The position numbers and the translations under genes were made by a program. Under the pieces are notes generated by a model that had not been told where the DNA came from, ran no database searches, and saw nothing but the letters and a program-made list of their open reading frames with translations. Below are positions 1-10,304 of a stretch of DNA of 64,000 bases, piece after piece; the stretch's first letter is position 1; each line of letters begins with the position of its first letter. This DNA is from Odontocerum albicorne (taxonomy: Eukaryota; Arthropoda; Insecta; Trichoptera; Odontoceridae), in assembly GCA_949825065.1 (NCBI GenBank), contig OX463856.1, positions 13,887,238 through 13,951,237 of the forward strand. Direction: 5' to 3'.

Positions 1-248
1 GTTTGAATTCCTTGAATAATTGTATTACTAGTACTTTGATTTGATTCTGAAGTTAATAGCGACGCAAGTTAAAAATAAAAATATAGTTTTTTTCTATTTT
101 TTGATTCAATTATGACACCAAATCATGATCCGTTGTGATTGGTATGCCGTTTCTAGCGTCCACAATTAACACATTACTGAGGAAGTATAGTGATTTTTTT
201 AATGTCGTGCCTTCAAATTTAAAATAATATGTAAAAAGGAAGTTCTTT

Positions 249-277
249 GAGAGAGAGAGACAAAGAGAGAGAGACAA

Positions 278-308
<31 letters not shown>

Positions 309-312
309 AAGG
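249..312. repeat. GA-rich simple repeat
   Basis: A run of GAGAGA broken by GACAAA steps. It produces serine/leucine-rich open frames on the opposite strand that are artefacts of low complexity, not genes. Confidence 0.9.
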
Positions 313-316
313 AAGG

Positions 317-515
317 AGTGAGGTGCTTTTGAAGGTCTCCACATAGACATGAGAGTAAATGACTGATGCAAATGTAGAGTGAGGAACTGTTGGATATGAA
401 TTTGATAAAGTTGTTCATATTATAATCGGTTGGAATTGTATATGTGATAACTTATAACCAACGTGTGTATAAGGATGTGAATGTATGAATATTTCGGCTG
501 AGAGTTTTAGTTCAT
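317..515. repeat. Dispersed repeat X, copy 1
   Basis: This stretch is clearly similar to 54168-54555. Shared blocks include the 'CTTCACATAG-CATG' region, the 'GATGCAAA-GTAGAG' region and a distal 'ATGTGAAT...GAATATTTC' block. The second copy carries an inserted SINE, so the family is older than that insertion. No coding sense is visible. Confidence 0.6.
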
Positions 516-539
516 ACATTCACCTGATATTTTCCTGTC

Positions 540-1180
540 AGAGAAGGCACAGGGGACAGAGTGCCAGACTTTTTTAACACACCCATCCAATAGTTGTTTC
601 TTCTACTCCATACGCGTTCTCATGTGACTTCTACAATTTATGTGACTTTTAAGTTTCCTTTTTTTTTCAAATATCATTCTTTTGATCCAACCATACTTTC
701 CTTGGTCTATCTTACTCTATCACGCCTTTTTCTCACATTTTCACTATATACTTGTTTAATTAGTCTTCTTCATAAATTCTTTCCACGTGTCCAAACTATC
801 TCAGAATGCTCTTCTTCATCTTACTCAACACATGGCTCTAAAGTTTACATTCATCCTTAATTACTTTATTTCGCAATTTTTCATGCATTGTCACTCAATG
901 TATTTTTCTCAATTCACGCATTTCTAAAGCATTTATTCCGTTCCTTTCAGTATTTTTCGACGTCCAAACATTGAAGTTGGTACTTAAATACAGTTGTGGA
1001 CTATGATCATAGCAGATTTCGACACTGACCGGTTCGAGTATATATATTTAAACGCTTCGTTGACTTTGTTTCGATATCTCTCATAAATTTTCCATTACCT
1101 GAGAAAATACTACCCAAATAGCAGAGTTCCTAAATTTGCTCCAATCTTTCGTACAAACATTCATACCATCACGCCTATTT
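540..1180 (-). pseudogene. LINE family C fragment, C-terminal RT-connection region
   Basis: Read on the minus strand, broken frames spell pieces typical of the C-terminal third of RTE/jockey-like non-LTR retrotransposons: a 'CYLGSIFSGNGKFMRDIE' block near 1060-1150, 'RPRKVWLDQ' near 695, and a terminal cysteine/alanine-rich stretch near 545. Related fragments in this window (4290-4570, 5570-5860, 9900-10303, 11490-11960, 36485-36700, 41290-41560, 53695-53855, 61440-62000, 63534-63785) show the same order. Several stops and frameshifts make it non-functional. The family label is mine; the exact clade is not determined. Confidence 0.55.
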
Positions 1181-1191
1181 CATAAGGCGCG

Positions 1192-1414
1192 TTAACACTT
1201 GCCACCCTGTGATGGATAGCGAGTGGCCAAGACTTATATTTTATTTGATTATTCGTTGTTTTAATACATGATAAAATGATTTTTATAGTTAATTACAAAA
1301 AATAACCTAACAGATTTTGAATAATTTTAATTTAAAATACACATTTTTCCCTGGACGCTTAGCGTCCAGCACCGTGGCTGGCGGATTTTTTTAGCACAGT
1401 AAGGCAAGTGTTAA
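1192..1414. mobile_element. piggyBac-like MITE with TTAA target duplication
   Basis: A 215-bp unit (1196-1410) lies between two TTAA tetranucleotides. Its ends are inverted repeats: CACTTGCC at the left and GGCAAGTG at the right, with further partial pairing over about 20 bp (CTGTG shared inside). An internal perfect hairpin, CTGGACGC-TTA-GCGTCCAG, lies at 1351-1369. TTAA target duplication is the hallmark of piggyBac-class elements. There is no coding capacity, so it would need a transposase in trans. Confidence 0.75.
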
Positions 1415-2240
1415 GTATTTAGGACAAATCTATAATATTAGCGATTAAGGAATAAGACCACGTCTTTATTTTGTGAACCATTTCTCTTAATTCACAAAAT
1501 GGAGGGTCTAAGCACTGAAATAAATTTGTCCTCTACGATTTGCCTTTCCGTTAACATGTTACTCGTGGGAAGCACAAACGCCTGTGATCTGATCTGTAGC
1601 ATTCCTTTGTGTATTTTACGTAATGTTTAGTTTATCTCCTTTATTTAATGAGTCTCCTTAAGAGTAATGACTATTATTTATTATCAGAAAATTACTTGAA
1701 TGTCATGTTTACTTGGTAGTGTAATCAAATATCAGTGGTTCTAAACAAAATACGCGTTAAACTTTAAAAACGCCGAAATTGTGCCGCTCACAGGATTCGT
1801 GGAATTTGATTTTTAACGCGGTGTACAGGTTAAATGTTACATTGTGTATTATAGACAATAAAAAATGAGTCAATTTAAATTTTGCGATAGGAGGAAAAAT
1901 AAAAAAAAATACTTTATCATCCTTTGAATCTGAAAGACATTGGATCAACCTTTTACCAGATTGTCGTATGATCACTGACTTAATATTTTTGTACAGTTCT
2001 TTGTGGATTGATAGGTTTTTATTAGTTTTCGGAGCAAACAATATTTGGTATTCCAATAAGAACAAATCGACTGTCAATTTGATGTTATTCAGAACTTAGT
2101 ATATCTAGAGCTTTCATTAGAGGAGTTACAATGAAGGGTTTAAACACGTTTTATGAAATTCTGAAGATTTTTTTACATAATATTTGTGTTCAAATTGAAC
2201 TAAATGTTTTCAACATATATATATATTTTTTTTTATTATC
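1415..2240. other. AT-rich stretch, nothing recognised
   Basis: No gene, structured repeat or transposon motif recognised. Open frames here are short and have low-complexity translations. Confidence 0.5.
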
Positions 2241-2895
2241 TCTCAGTCCTCAACTCCGAAGTATAATCTTTGGCGGATTTAATACTTATAAAGAAAACTA
2301 TATATTATTACCTTCCTTTTTCGTCTCCCTCGTTCTTAACTTACTCACGTAATATGTCTATCACATGCTGGCTGGAAGAGTGGATGTACTTATATATTTT
2401 TGAGAGTTTTCTTTTACTTTCATATTGTCTTTCAGATCCAAAGTGTAATCCTGTGGCTGATTTGAAACTAATAAAAAAAACTATCTACAGTCAAACCTCG
2501 GGTCACGAACGCCTCTAGTCACGAACAAATCGGCTTACGAACACAATTTCCGAACAAATTTTTATTCAACCTGCGTGCAATGCCTCGGCTCACGAATTAG
2601 TTGTAACGGCGCATTATGCAATTACGTATTAGTTGTTCTTAGGTATACGCGTTGTGAACATTGTGTGTCGTTGCTTTCCTTGTTCTTGATACATTTTTTT
2701 TGCTTTTTATATATGTAATATACAGTAAATATAAAATATATTTTACATTAAATTAACCCTCATTATGGCTCCCAAGAAAATGAATTTCGGTTTGCGAACG
2801 TTTCGGCTCGCGAACGGAATCAAAGAACGAATTAAGTTCATAACCCGAGGTACCACTGTATTAAGATCTTCCTTTTTCCTTTCCCTGGTCATCTA
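2241..2895. repeat. Local ~95-bp direct duplication, second half split by a MITE
   Basis: About 2241-2340 resembles 2418-2487 continued at 2859-2895. Shared features run from a TCTCAGTC/TTTCAGATCC block through 'GTATAATC/GTGTAATC' and 'GAAAACTATATA/AAAAACTATCTA' to 'CTTCCTTTTTC'. The second half is interrupted exactly at a TA by the element at 2488-2858, so the first half preserves an unoccupied version of the site. Confidence 0.65.
2486..2860. mobile_element. pogo/Tigger-like MITE (TA target duplication)
   Basis: A 371-bp element between TA dinucleotides. The left end reads CAGTCAAACCTCGGGTCACG and the right end, reversed, reads CAGTGGTACCTCGGGTTATG, a good inverted repeat over about 25 bp with repeated 'CACGAAC/GCGAAC' subterminal blocks. 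These ends resemble pogo/Tigger-type Tc1/mariner elements. Just before the right inverted repeat there is a short frame beginning ATGGCTCCCAAGAAA (about 2764, MAPKK..), like the first codons of such a transposase, suggesting an internal deletion of a coding parent. Confidence 0.75.
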
Positions 2896-3586
2896 TCCAA
2901 GAATTAGTATTTAATGTTAAGATTGGTCTATGATTTATAGTCCTGGTCTAGATTTGCCGAAATCCTAAGTTTCGAATGTATTTTAGCAGTTATCCTCAGG
3001 GCGATGTCAAAAAAACGTTGGCCATCATTGAAGTATATATATACTGAATACGGCAAAACGCCTTAAAAATATTTTAAACTAGTGAATCAGCTTTTATCTT
3101 TTTTCGGTTTCAAATTAAGAAAAAAAAATGTAGCATTAGAAAAGTTCATCAAACCTATTTATTTCATTCTTGGCTTATAATCTTTATTCACTTAGTTTTA
3201 AAAAAAAAATGTCAAGATTTTTTTTATAAAACGTTTTGTCTTAACGAAACAATCTCTGACGTTCGTTAAATTATCAATTCTCAATTTTCCAGACGATTTT
3301 CAATCCATAAATCAAGAATTTATTCAAAGATTACTTCTTTACGATTTATTAGCCCTGTTAGACCTCGAGGTAATTTATCTTTTTCGATGTCTTATGAGCG
3401 TGACATTTTTTCACAATAATTCTGAACGTACAGTAGTTTTAAAAAATGTGATGAATCTTATCAAAATAATTAAAAGAAATTAATACATGGAAATGTCAAA
3501 TTTTGTTTCACGTATAATTATATTTTACAACATTAAAAATAAATCGTAATAAACGTACCTAAAGAATCGGAGAACTCGCCGAAGCG
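2896..3586. other. AT-rich stretch, nothing recognised
   Basis: No gene or element recognised. Several poly-A and poly-T runs. Confidence 0.5.
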
Positions 3587-3749
3587 ATATTGTCGACAAT
3601 TTGTCGGTGATCAAAAGACACATAAGCTTTACTTACCAATAGGATGCATCAATATTACTCCAAGAACGGCTGATAATAGAAGACTAGTTGAAAGCATATT
3701 GTCGACAATCTGTCGGTGATCAAAAGACACGTAAGATTTACTTACTAAT
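3587..3749. repeat. 54-bp direct repeat with ATTGTCGACAAT palindrome
   Basis: Two copies, about 3587-3639 and 3696-3749, spaced about 109 bp. Each carries the perfect palindrome ATTGTCGACAAT followed by TGTCGGTGATCAAAAGACAC and a TTACTTAC end. Differences are few. The intervening ~56 bp is not part of the repeat. Function is unknown. Confidence 0.8.
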
Positions 3750-4289
3750 AATTCATTCCGCGAATTTATTGACCTCCCCACGTAAAATTACTTTCAAATC
3801 AATACAAACAATAAGGTTCATTTTCATGTAATTACTTCTTCCATCAGTAAGATATTTGAAGACTTTCTGTGAAAAAAAACACGATATATTGGAATGTAGT
3901 AAGAACGTTTTTTTGGGATACTTTATAAAAATATATAAAAAATTTAAAACACATTGTACGTTGGAAGTCTTACAAAACTAAATATAAAGAAAAAGAAACG
4001 TGAAACTTTTTGTGAAACAATTTTCTCTAAAAAATTTTTACTTGATATTAAAACAGAATATATAAAAACGAGAGATTTACTTTCTCAAAAGGAATAGTTT
4101 CATCAAGTATCCTTAAAATGATGCCACAAAGTCGGAATTTCAAACTCGCCATTGAGTTGTAAAATACGAGAAGATACGGTAGGTTCAAATTTTACCAAAA
4201 CATACATGCGTGGTTCGCGGTATAAAAATATTCATATTCTCTGGTATAAACAAATCATATAAAGTTGTCGAATTTTGTGGTTGACGTGA
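3750..4289. other. AT-rich stretch, nothing recognised
   Basis: No gene, transposon end or tandem repeat recognised. Confidence 0.5.
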
Positions 4290-4570
4290 TGAATAATGAC
4301 AACAAACTATCGTTCCTTTTCAAAGCTTTTGATTCAGAAATCGGCAATCTTTGAAATAACACCAATTGAGCAGAAATCAGGAATATTTATAATACGATCT
4401 CTCAATCTATTGACGATCGCCTTCCATTCATTTTCCACGTCAACGCTTCACTCCCATACATCAATGTTTAGTTTGAATACTTCGTTTACTTTCTTTCCTA
4501 TTCCAACTTGTCGTTCAATATCTCGTTCCACATTTCTGTCATCTGAAAACATACTTCCCAAGTAGCAATT
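4290..4570 (-). pseudogene. LINE family C fragment (upstream connection region)
   Basis: The minus strand reads a block starting 'YLGSMFSDDRNVERDIE', then a basic segment ending in 'VNEVFK'. This is the 'YLGS-F---G----DI--R' region found downstream of the RT palm in many LINE proteins and matches the fragment at 540-1180. A continuous frame in the opposite direction (4296-4565) is a shadow of this sequence. Confidence 0.55.
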
Positions 4571-5008
4571 TTTAATTTATTTTTGTTTATCAAGTTTATT
4601 TTTGTTTTAAAAAAATCGTTTTAATTTAAAGCAGTTTTTTATTTAAACCCACATTTATAATTAAATTTTTGATAAACTCGTGACATATTTTTTTCTGCTT
4701 TGTTTGTATGTTCATAAATGTTTTTCGGTTTTGGTTGTGTGTTCAAGTTTTGACGTATTCGATTTTAATTCCGTTTATTTTTTGTCATCCGATGTGTTTC
4801 GAGGTGTGTTTGTTTTTTCATTAGAATTTAGTTTCTTTTTATTTATTTTTTGGTATATTTCATGTAATAAAAATTAGATAAATATATTGCTTGCATATAA
4901 TACGCGTTTTTTTTTTTTTCAAAATAATATATCCGATTTATTCCGGCTACTTTTTCAACGATAATAATTCATTTCACTGTTTTGAAGTTCAAATAATTAA
5001 TAATGAAT
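4571..5008. other. AT-rich stretch, nothing recognised
   Basis: Very T-rich. The 65-codon open frame at 4680-4877 translates to a phenylalanine-rich low-complexity string and is not credible as a gene. Confidence 0.5.
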
Positions 5009-5116
5009 GACTTACGTAGTTTAATTGCTAAGACGGCTGTCTTTCAACTTGGAGGTTGTGGGCTAGATGCTGGCATCAAATTTTAAAAATATTCCAGTCC
5101 CGTTTTCACTTAAGGT
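5009..5116 (+). mobile_element. tRNA-derived SINE, decayed copy
   Basis: A tRNA-like head (GTTTAATTGCTAAGACGGCTGTCTT as box-A region, then a GGAGGTTGTGGGCTAGATGC box-B region) is followed by the body segment 'CCAGTCCCGTTTTCACTTAAGG', the same order as the better copies at 54285 and 58764. Confidence 0.55.
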
Positions 5117-5359
5117 TTGTTTAAAACTTTTTGACTCTTTGAAATGAACCCACCAAGTTGAACTGTATACATTGAGAGTACAATAAAATACAATTGATAA
5201 TTTCAATTTACGCTGCTAAAAAAGTTGTACAAAAACCAGTTAGACCGTTACCAGAAAATTATTGATGCCATACCAACTCAGAAGACTCATTTCAAATTTA
5301 AATCTCCAAATAAACACAGACCTAACATATACGAGTATGTATACCATCACATTATAATA

Positions 5360-5520
5360 TATTTTATCAAACACTGTTTATTCCACTTTTTTGTAACGGT
5401 ATAACCCTACCGGTTTCAAGGATTTCACCTCATCTTCAGGAGAGCACAAACAAGTATTGTTTATTACAATGCCTTTAAACATCTTCAACGTTAATGCCTT
5501 AACTATAAACAATATATCAT
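5360..5520 (-). mobile_element. Penelope-like element 3' tail
   Basis: Reverse complement of the tail that follows the Penelope-like coding remnant at 7896-8030. Shared blocks are the hexanucleotide-rich 'CTGAAGATGAGGTGAAA', 'CTTGAAACCGGTAGGG', 'TTATACCGTTAC' and 'GGAATAAACAGTGTTTGAT'. Only the non-coding end survives here. Confidence 0.65.
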
Positions 5521-5569
5521 CACACTTTTTCTGCAAAGAAATTTACATATTATGTGGCCTCTTCTACAT

Positions 5570-5860
5570 TCACACACTTTTTTTATATAATACAACAATT
5601 TCTGTGATTTTTTAAATTTCCGTCTTTCAAAATATCATTTGCTTAATCTAACCATACTTTCCTTAGTCTTCCTCTACCACATATTCTACTTACATTGGCA
5701 CTTTATATTTTTTTATAAGACCTTTATTCAATCGATTTACATTACAACCCATCTCAGAGTGCTTTTCGTCATCTTATTCAACACATCAGCCATTAGTTCA
5801 CATTCATCGTTTACCTGCCCCACGTATTCTTCTCTGTGTACACATAAAATAGTGTAAATA
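5570..5860 (-). pseudogene. LINE family C fragment
   Basis: Same T-rich antisense pattern as 594-860, including the reverse complement of the 'CAAGGAAAGTATGGTT' block that encodes the family's PRKVWL region. Decayed, no usable frame. Confidence 0.45.
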
Positions 5861-5879
5861 AAGCTCTTGGGGTGAACCT

Positions 5880-6790
5880 TCCCATATGTGAAACAAAAGT
5901 CAATCGCTCATGAAATAAAATATAAAAATTTCACAATTAAACTTTTGTTTCTTTGATTCAAAAGCCCTAGATTTGATTCGTGAGGGATGTAATTTATGAA
6001 AAATAAAATAAAGAGCCCACAATTTTCATGTTGATATCCATTTTAACAAAGTTATATCAATTTTAAGAGTCAGTATCTGGTGGACAGTACTGGCAAGTCT
6101 AGGGTTGACTATAAAGTGCTCAGTCCCTGCCTGGCACGCTGACATCTCGAACTCTTCCCCTTCGTCTTCTATTAAGTGTCATTGCCCACACAGAAAACTG
6201 CAAGGGCGCGCAGGCTAAGCTTAGTGGATAATCACAGATACCGGTCACTTTTATTGCTGTTTTTTTTCCTATCATTTATCCTAATCCTTTCAACTCTTTT
6301 CCACACAAGTATATCCCAAAACATTTGTAAAACACTTCTGGTCCAGTTTTACATCTACAAGTGCACATTTCTTCAGGGATCGTGTACTACGCCCCAAAAC
6401 ACTGTGTATTGTGGGTTAAACTAAAAAAATATACAACATGCATACAATGTTAATACAAACAACTGCGGGACAGAAAACAATGTAAAACCACCACAATATT
6501 TTTTCCAATAAATCCCTCTCAGTGAGCTCAACAAATTGTTATTCAAGGTTTTCTACCTAAAGGTTACGAGGAAAATTATGTTTTTGTTTTCTAAATGTCT
6601 TTTACAACCAAAAACACACAATTTCTCATGGCTGTCTTGTAAACACGCCCATATGACCAGATTGCCAATTAAGTGTCGCAAGGAATACCAATTAAATAAA
6701 CATTTCACGATTTCAAATGGGCCTTTGTGACGTCATCATCGCCTAAATTCTGAAAACAGACCCATGGTATTTTAATTACATCCATTCCTT
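5880..6790. other. Unassigned stretch, moderately GC-rich around 6100-6430
   Basis: No domain recognised. A short open frame at 6176-6424 crosses a more GC-rich patch but shows no conserved motif. It may be the degraded 5' side of the Penelope-like element that follows, which is an inference from position only. Confidence 0.35.
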
Positions 6791-6815
6791 TATTTATGCG
6801 ACTGTTTGATTTCAG

Positions 6816-6855
6816 AAAAATAGCGCGTAAATGGTTCCATTTACGCGCTATTTTT
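6816..6855. repeat. Perfect 19-bp hairpin at the edge of the Penelope-like element
   Basis: Arms 6816-6834 and 6837-6855 are exact reverse complements (AAAAATAGCGCGTAAATGG) around a TT loop. It sits just outside the inverted repeat that bounds the Penelope-like remnant. Confidence 0.9.
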
Positions 6856-6864
6856 TTTCAACTT

Positions 6865-7846
6865 CAACGGTTGGGGACATTCGGGTTGTGGACTGAGGGG
6901 TTCGAGAGGCATGGGACGATCTCGGGTACCGATAGACAATTACACCAATTTCTTAAATATTTGAATTCTATAGAGAGTTTTATAAAATTTACACTAGAAA
7001 CAGAACAGGACGGAAAATTAAATTTCTTGGACTTAACATTATCTCGGAAAAATGGTACATTTGACTTTGATATACCAGTATATAGAAAAGACACTTATTT
7101 AGACTATAATTCCAACAACTTCCAACCATCCTAATAACAATAAATTCGCCACCTTTAACTGTATGCTTCATAGATTACTCAGTGTCCCATTAACCGACGA
7201 CAACTTTAAAAAGGAATTAATAACCATAAAAAAAATTGCTACAAATAATGGCTATCCTGGAAGCCTCATTGATTCACTTTTAAAAAACAAAACAAAAAAG
7301 AAACTTACAAAAGATTACATATTTAACGACACCTATAAGCATACCTATAAATGGAGCAAAGTCCTATTTATAAAAAAACATATCATATGAAATAACCAAA
7401 AATATTCCAAGACATATAAAACCAGCTTTTTACACTCATTTTAATCTCCTAAAACTGTTATTTATTGGGAAAGGCAAAAATGAAATACTTAGCAACAGTG
7501 GTGTGTATAAACTTTTATGTGCTGACTGTGATAATTTCTATATAGGAAAGACAGGAATATCCTTTGAAAAGAGATTTCGTAAACACAAATCCGCTTTAAC
7601 AAATCTTCTAATGTATCATTGTCAACGTGAAAACCATACTTTTTCTATCGATGATGCCAAATTCTTACACATCAGTACTAACGGAAATAAATTGGACAGA
7701 TTAGAGACCCTAAAAATGTCTAAGTCAGTACATCGATCCGAACATCAGGTAAATACATATATTCCTAAAATCTCTCCGCTGCTGACTGAGATCGTCCCAA
7801 GCCTCCCTTACCCCTCAGTCCACAGCCCGAATGTCCACAACCGTTG
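6865..7846 (+). pseudogene. Penelope-like element: RT C-terminus plus GIY-YIG endonuclease, frameshifted
   Basis: Three consecutive frames make up the C-terminal part of a Penelope-like retroelement. 6925-7120 reads 'KLNFLDLTLSRKNGTFDFD' followed by 'YRKDTY', the end of the RT domain. 7140-7330 reads 'FNCMLHRLLSVPL' and 'IATNNGYP', the linker typical of the family. 7500-7785 reads 'VYKLLCADCDNFYIGKTG', then 'FEKRFRKHK' and a later 'LDRLETLK', matching a GIY-YIG nuclease with its conserved Arg and Glu. At least two frame changes and stops (around 7130 and 7390) break the protein. A 59-bp segment at 6865-6923 returns in inverted orientation at 7788-7846. Confidence 0.85.
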
Positions 7847-7895
7847 TTGTGTATATCGGCGCCAGTTCGAACAGAATTTAGTCTTGTTTGTGTTC

Positions 7896-8030
7896 CCCTG
7901 AAGATAAGTTGAAAGCCTTGAAACCGGTAGGGTTATACCGTTACAAAACAGTGTTTGATCAAATAAATTACAATGTCTTTCAACCTCCGCAACTTTAATG
8001 CCTTATCTATAAACAATATATTATAAAACA
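7896..8030 (+). mobile_element. Penelope-like element 3' tail next to its coding remnant
   Basis: After the GIY-YIG remnant comes CCCCTGAAGATAAGTTG, then 'CCTTGAAACCGGTAGGG', 'TTATACCGTTAC' and 'AACAGTGTTTGATC'. This links the five other tail-only loci in the window (5360, 27118, 41217, 45818, 46695) to the same family. The CTGANGA...GAAA spacing resembles the core of the hammerhead ribozymes described in Penelope-like elements, but I cannot close a convincing stem I. Confidence 0.75.
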
Positions 8031-8039
8031 CATTTTGAT

Positions 8040-9075
8040 GCAATTTTTTTTACAATTTGGTGTACCTATTCATTCAAAATTACTCGCGATAGATAAATCT
8101 TCCATTGTTACTGCGGTTGCTCTTATATATCTTCTATAAAAATATCGATATAGAAACCAAATTATTACTAAGTAAAAGTCACTGTTATACACTTGGAATC
8201 TCAAACAAAATTTACTGCGTTGAAGTAAATTCTCGCGAATGGAAACCTTTTAAATTGAGAGATAACATTATATAAGTCTTTTAAATTAATTTGTTTTCCT
8301 AAAGCTAATTATTCACTGTAAAACATGGCAAATTGATTGCTTTGTTGATATATTTTCCAATCTACTAGACATCTGCAGTGCAAATAAGCAGCCAGTGGTT
8401 GATGAAAGATTGTGAAATCGGTATATTTTAAAACTGAAAATTTAAAGCAGCCTGTTCTTGAAACGATCAAAATTTCAAAATGACGGAATAAATTTATTAT
8501 CAAATGTCATCAACGACTTAAAACACACCAAGAGTATAAATCTCGTCATTGAGTAAAAAAACGGAGAAATAAAATATGTTGAAAAAACATATAAGGGGTT
8601 GTTAACCCCTGTTTTAGGCATTGCCTGTCAAAAACTGTACATGAAATGACAAAAAAATTGAGAAACCCCAAGAAACCGAAGGGATCCGATGAGATGATGG
8701 ATGAAATGTCACACCATATATCTTTTTCCCCCAAACACTTTTTTTTCTTGTTCTGTCAAAGTTGATGGAATATCTTGAGCCTCTGAATCCCTTATGCAAA
8801 GTGCCAGAGAGTGCTTAAAACGTCCACTCAACTTTTTTCTGGTTTGGGATCGGTTTGCTGTTGACCGTAGGTTTAGTTAATCTTTGGACTAAAGAATTTA
8901 AGTTTTATTTTATTTTCTTTTCAAATTCATTGTAAGGCAATAAAATTGTCCTGAGTTAAATAACTAACATTACCTTAAATTAGTGTAACTTTCGCTGTAT
9001 GTCAATATAGACAAGACATTACTCAGTTTCCAGTGCTGTATGGAATCATACATATGGTAGATCTTGAATTGAGTT
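8040..9075. other. Unassigned stretch
   Basis: No gene recognised. One small inverted repeat, AGGGGTT-GTT-AACCCCT, lies near 8593-8609. Overlapping short open frames around 8546-8800 have no recognisable content. Confidence 0.45.
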
Positions 9076-9084
9076 AAATACATA

Positions 9085-9459
9085 TGTAGCGACCGTGCGT
9101 GCGGTCACTGAACCCACCAAGGCGACCCTTGTCCGCGCGTTCATTGAACTCGCCTGTGGACAGTGCCAGACGGCGCCGGGCGAAGGTCGCCCGCGCGGTC
9201 ATTGAACTCACTTGTAGCGAAGAGCGAGAGCGAGACACCGATATATCTCTTGCCTCTCCTGCAGACCGTAGTATGGAATGTATATAGAACGTGCGACAAT
9301 AACCATGTGTCCAGCGAAGCGAGACAGCGACATGTTCTGCGCCGTTCTATACATTATAAAAACAGACGCTTACAATAAACTTTCTCTCTTTACTTATTTC
9401 GATCTCGACGACTTTTATTCAAACAACCTCATCCTTCTATGCGAAATACAAGTCCCTAA
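9085..9459. mobile_element. GC-rich insertion, candidate solo LTR
   Basis: A 375-bp GC-rich block starts TGTAGCGACC and is flanked on both sides by AAATACATA (9076-9084 and 9460-9468). Inside, 'GCGGTCA(C/T)TGAAC' recurs three times at 9110-9210. Toward the right there is a TATA-like ATTATAAAA followed closely by AATAAA (9373), the spacing expected of an LTR promoter and polyadenylation signal. The right end lacks a clean CA, so the LTR reading is tentative; another short GC-rich element is possible. Confidence 0.4.
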
Positions 9460-9899
9460 AAATACATACCATCACGCCATTTCTTTATTGGGATAGGCAG
9501 AAATGAGATCGCTCAACTATTCTATCATGGCGTACTTTCACACGAATCATTCTGTTTCTCTTTTTTTTAAGGCTTGGTTTTAAAGTTTCTCAGTTTTTTA
9601 AGGCTTGGGTTAAAATAATAAGTAAAGCAAATTAGTAAAATCGGCATACGTTATAAAATTATTTATAATTTCTTTAATACGTGTCATTAAAGTATAATAT
9701 ACAATAACATATAGATGTTTTTGTATTTGCAAGAGACCCAATCCACAAAACTATTAAGTAAGTTTATTTGAAATATTGAAAAAAAATTCAATACGGTGTG
9801 TGCAAAAATAACAAGCAATACTAATCGTATATCAATTAGTTTATCATGTTAAATTATGTTAATACAAAATGTTCCATACAAACCATATTTAACTATCAT

Positions 9900-10303
9900 A
9901 TTTGATTCATGAGAGTGAAACGTGGGCATGAAAAAGACTTAAAATAGCAGAATAAATATTGTAAAATGCATACACTGAAAATAATATATTGGGTGACAAT
10001 GTGTGAGCGAATACGGAAATAAATTATCCATGATGAATGTAAACGTTAGTCAGATACTCATATGTTGAGTTAGATGAAGAAGAGGACTCTAAGATAGTTT
10101 ATTTTGTAGAACAAATAAATGAAGAAATACTAACAAAACAAATATATAGTGCAAATGTGAGTCTAAGACGTGATAGAATAATACCAAGGAAAGTATTGTA
10201 GGTTCAAGTGAATGATGTTTTGAAATAAGGAAAGTAAGAAAGTCAGAAAAATTGTTCGGGTTGTATGGGAAATGTATGTTATGAATCAAGAAGATATGAA
10301 TGT
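9900..10303 (+). pseudogene. LINE family C fragment cut by a mariner element
   Basis: The plus strand carries 'LTKQIYSANV' near 10135 and a degenerate PRKVL block near 10185, in the order found at 61440-62000. The copy stops at the TA before the mariner left end at 10305. Confidence 0.5.
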
Positions 10304-10304
10304 A

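Noticed and set aside
110..418. 102-codon serine/leucine-rich frame
   Set aside because: Generated by the GA simple repeat.
9099..9378. GC-rich overlapping frames as a host gene
   Set aside because: Short, arginine-rich in all frames because of CpG-rich repeats; an LTR-like insertion explains the base composition better.
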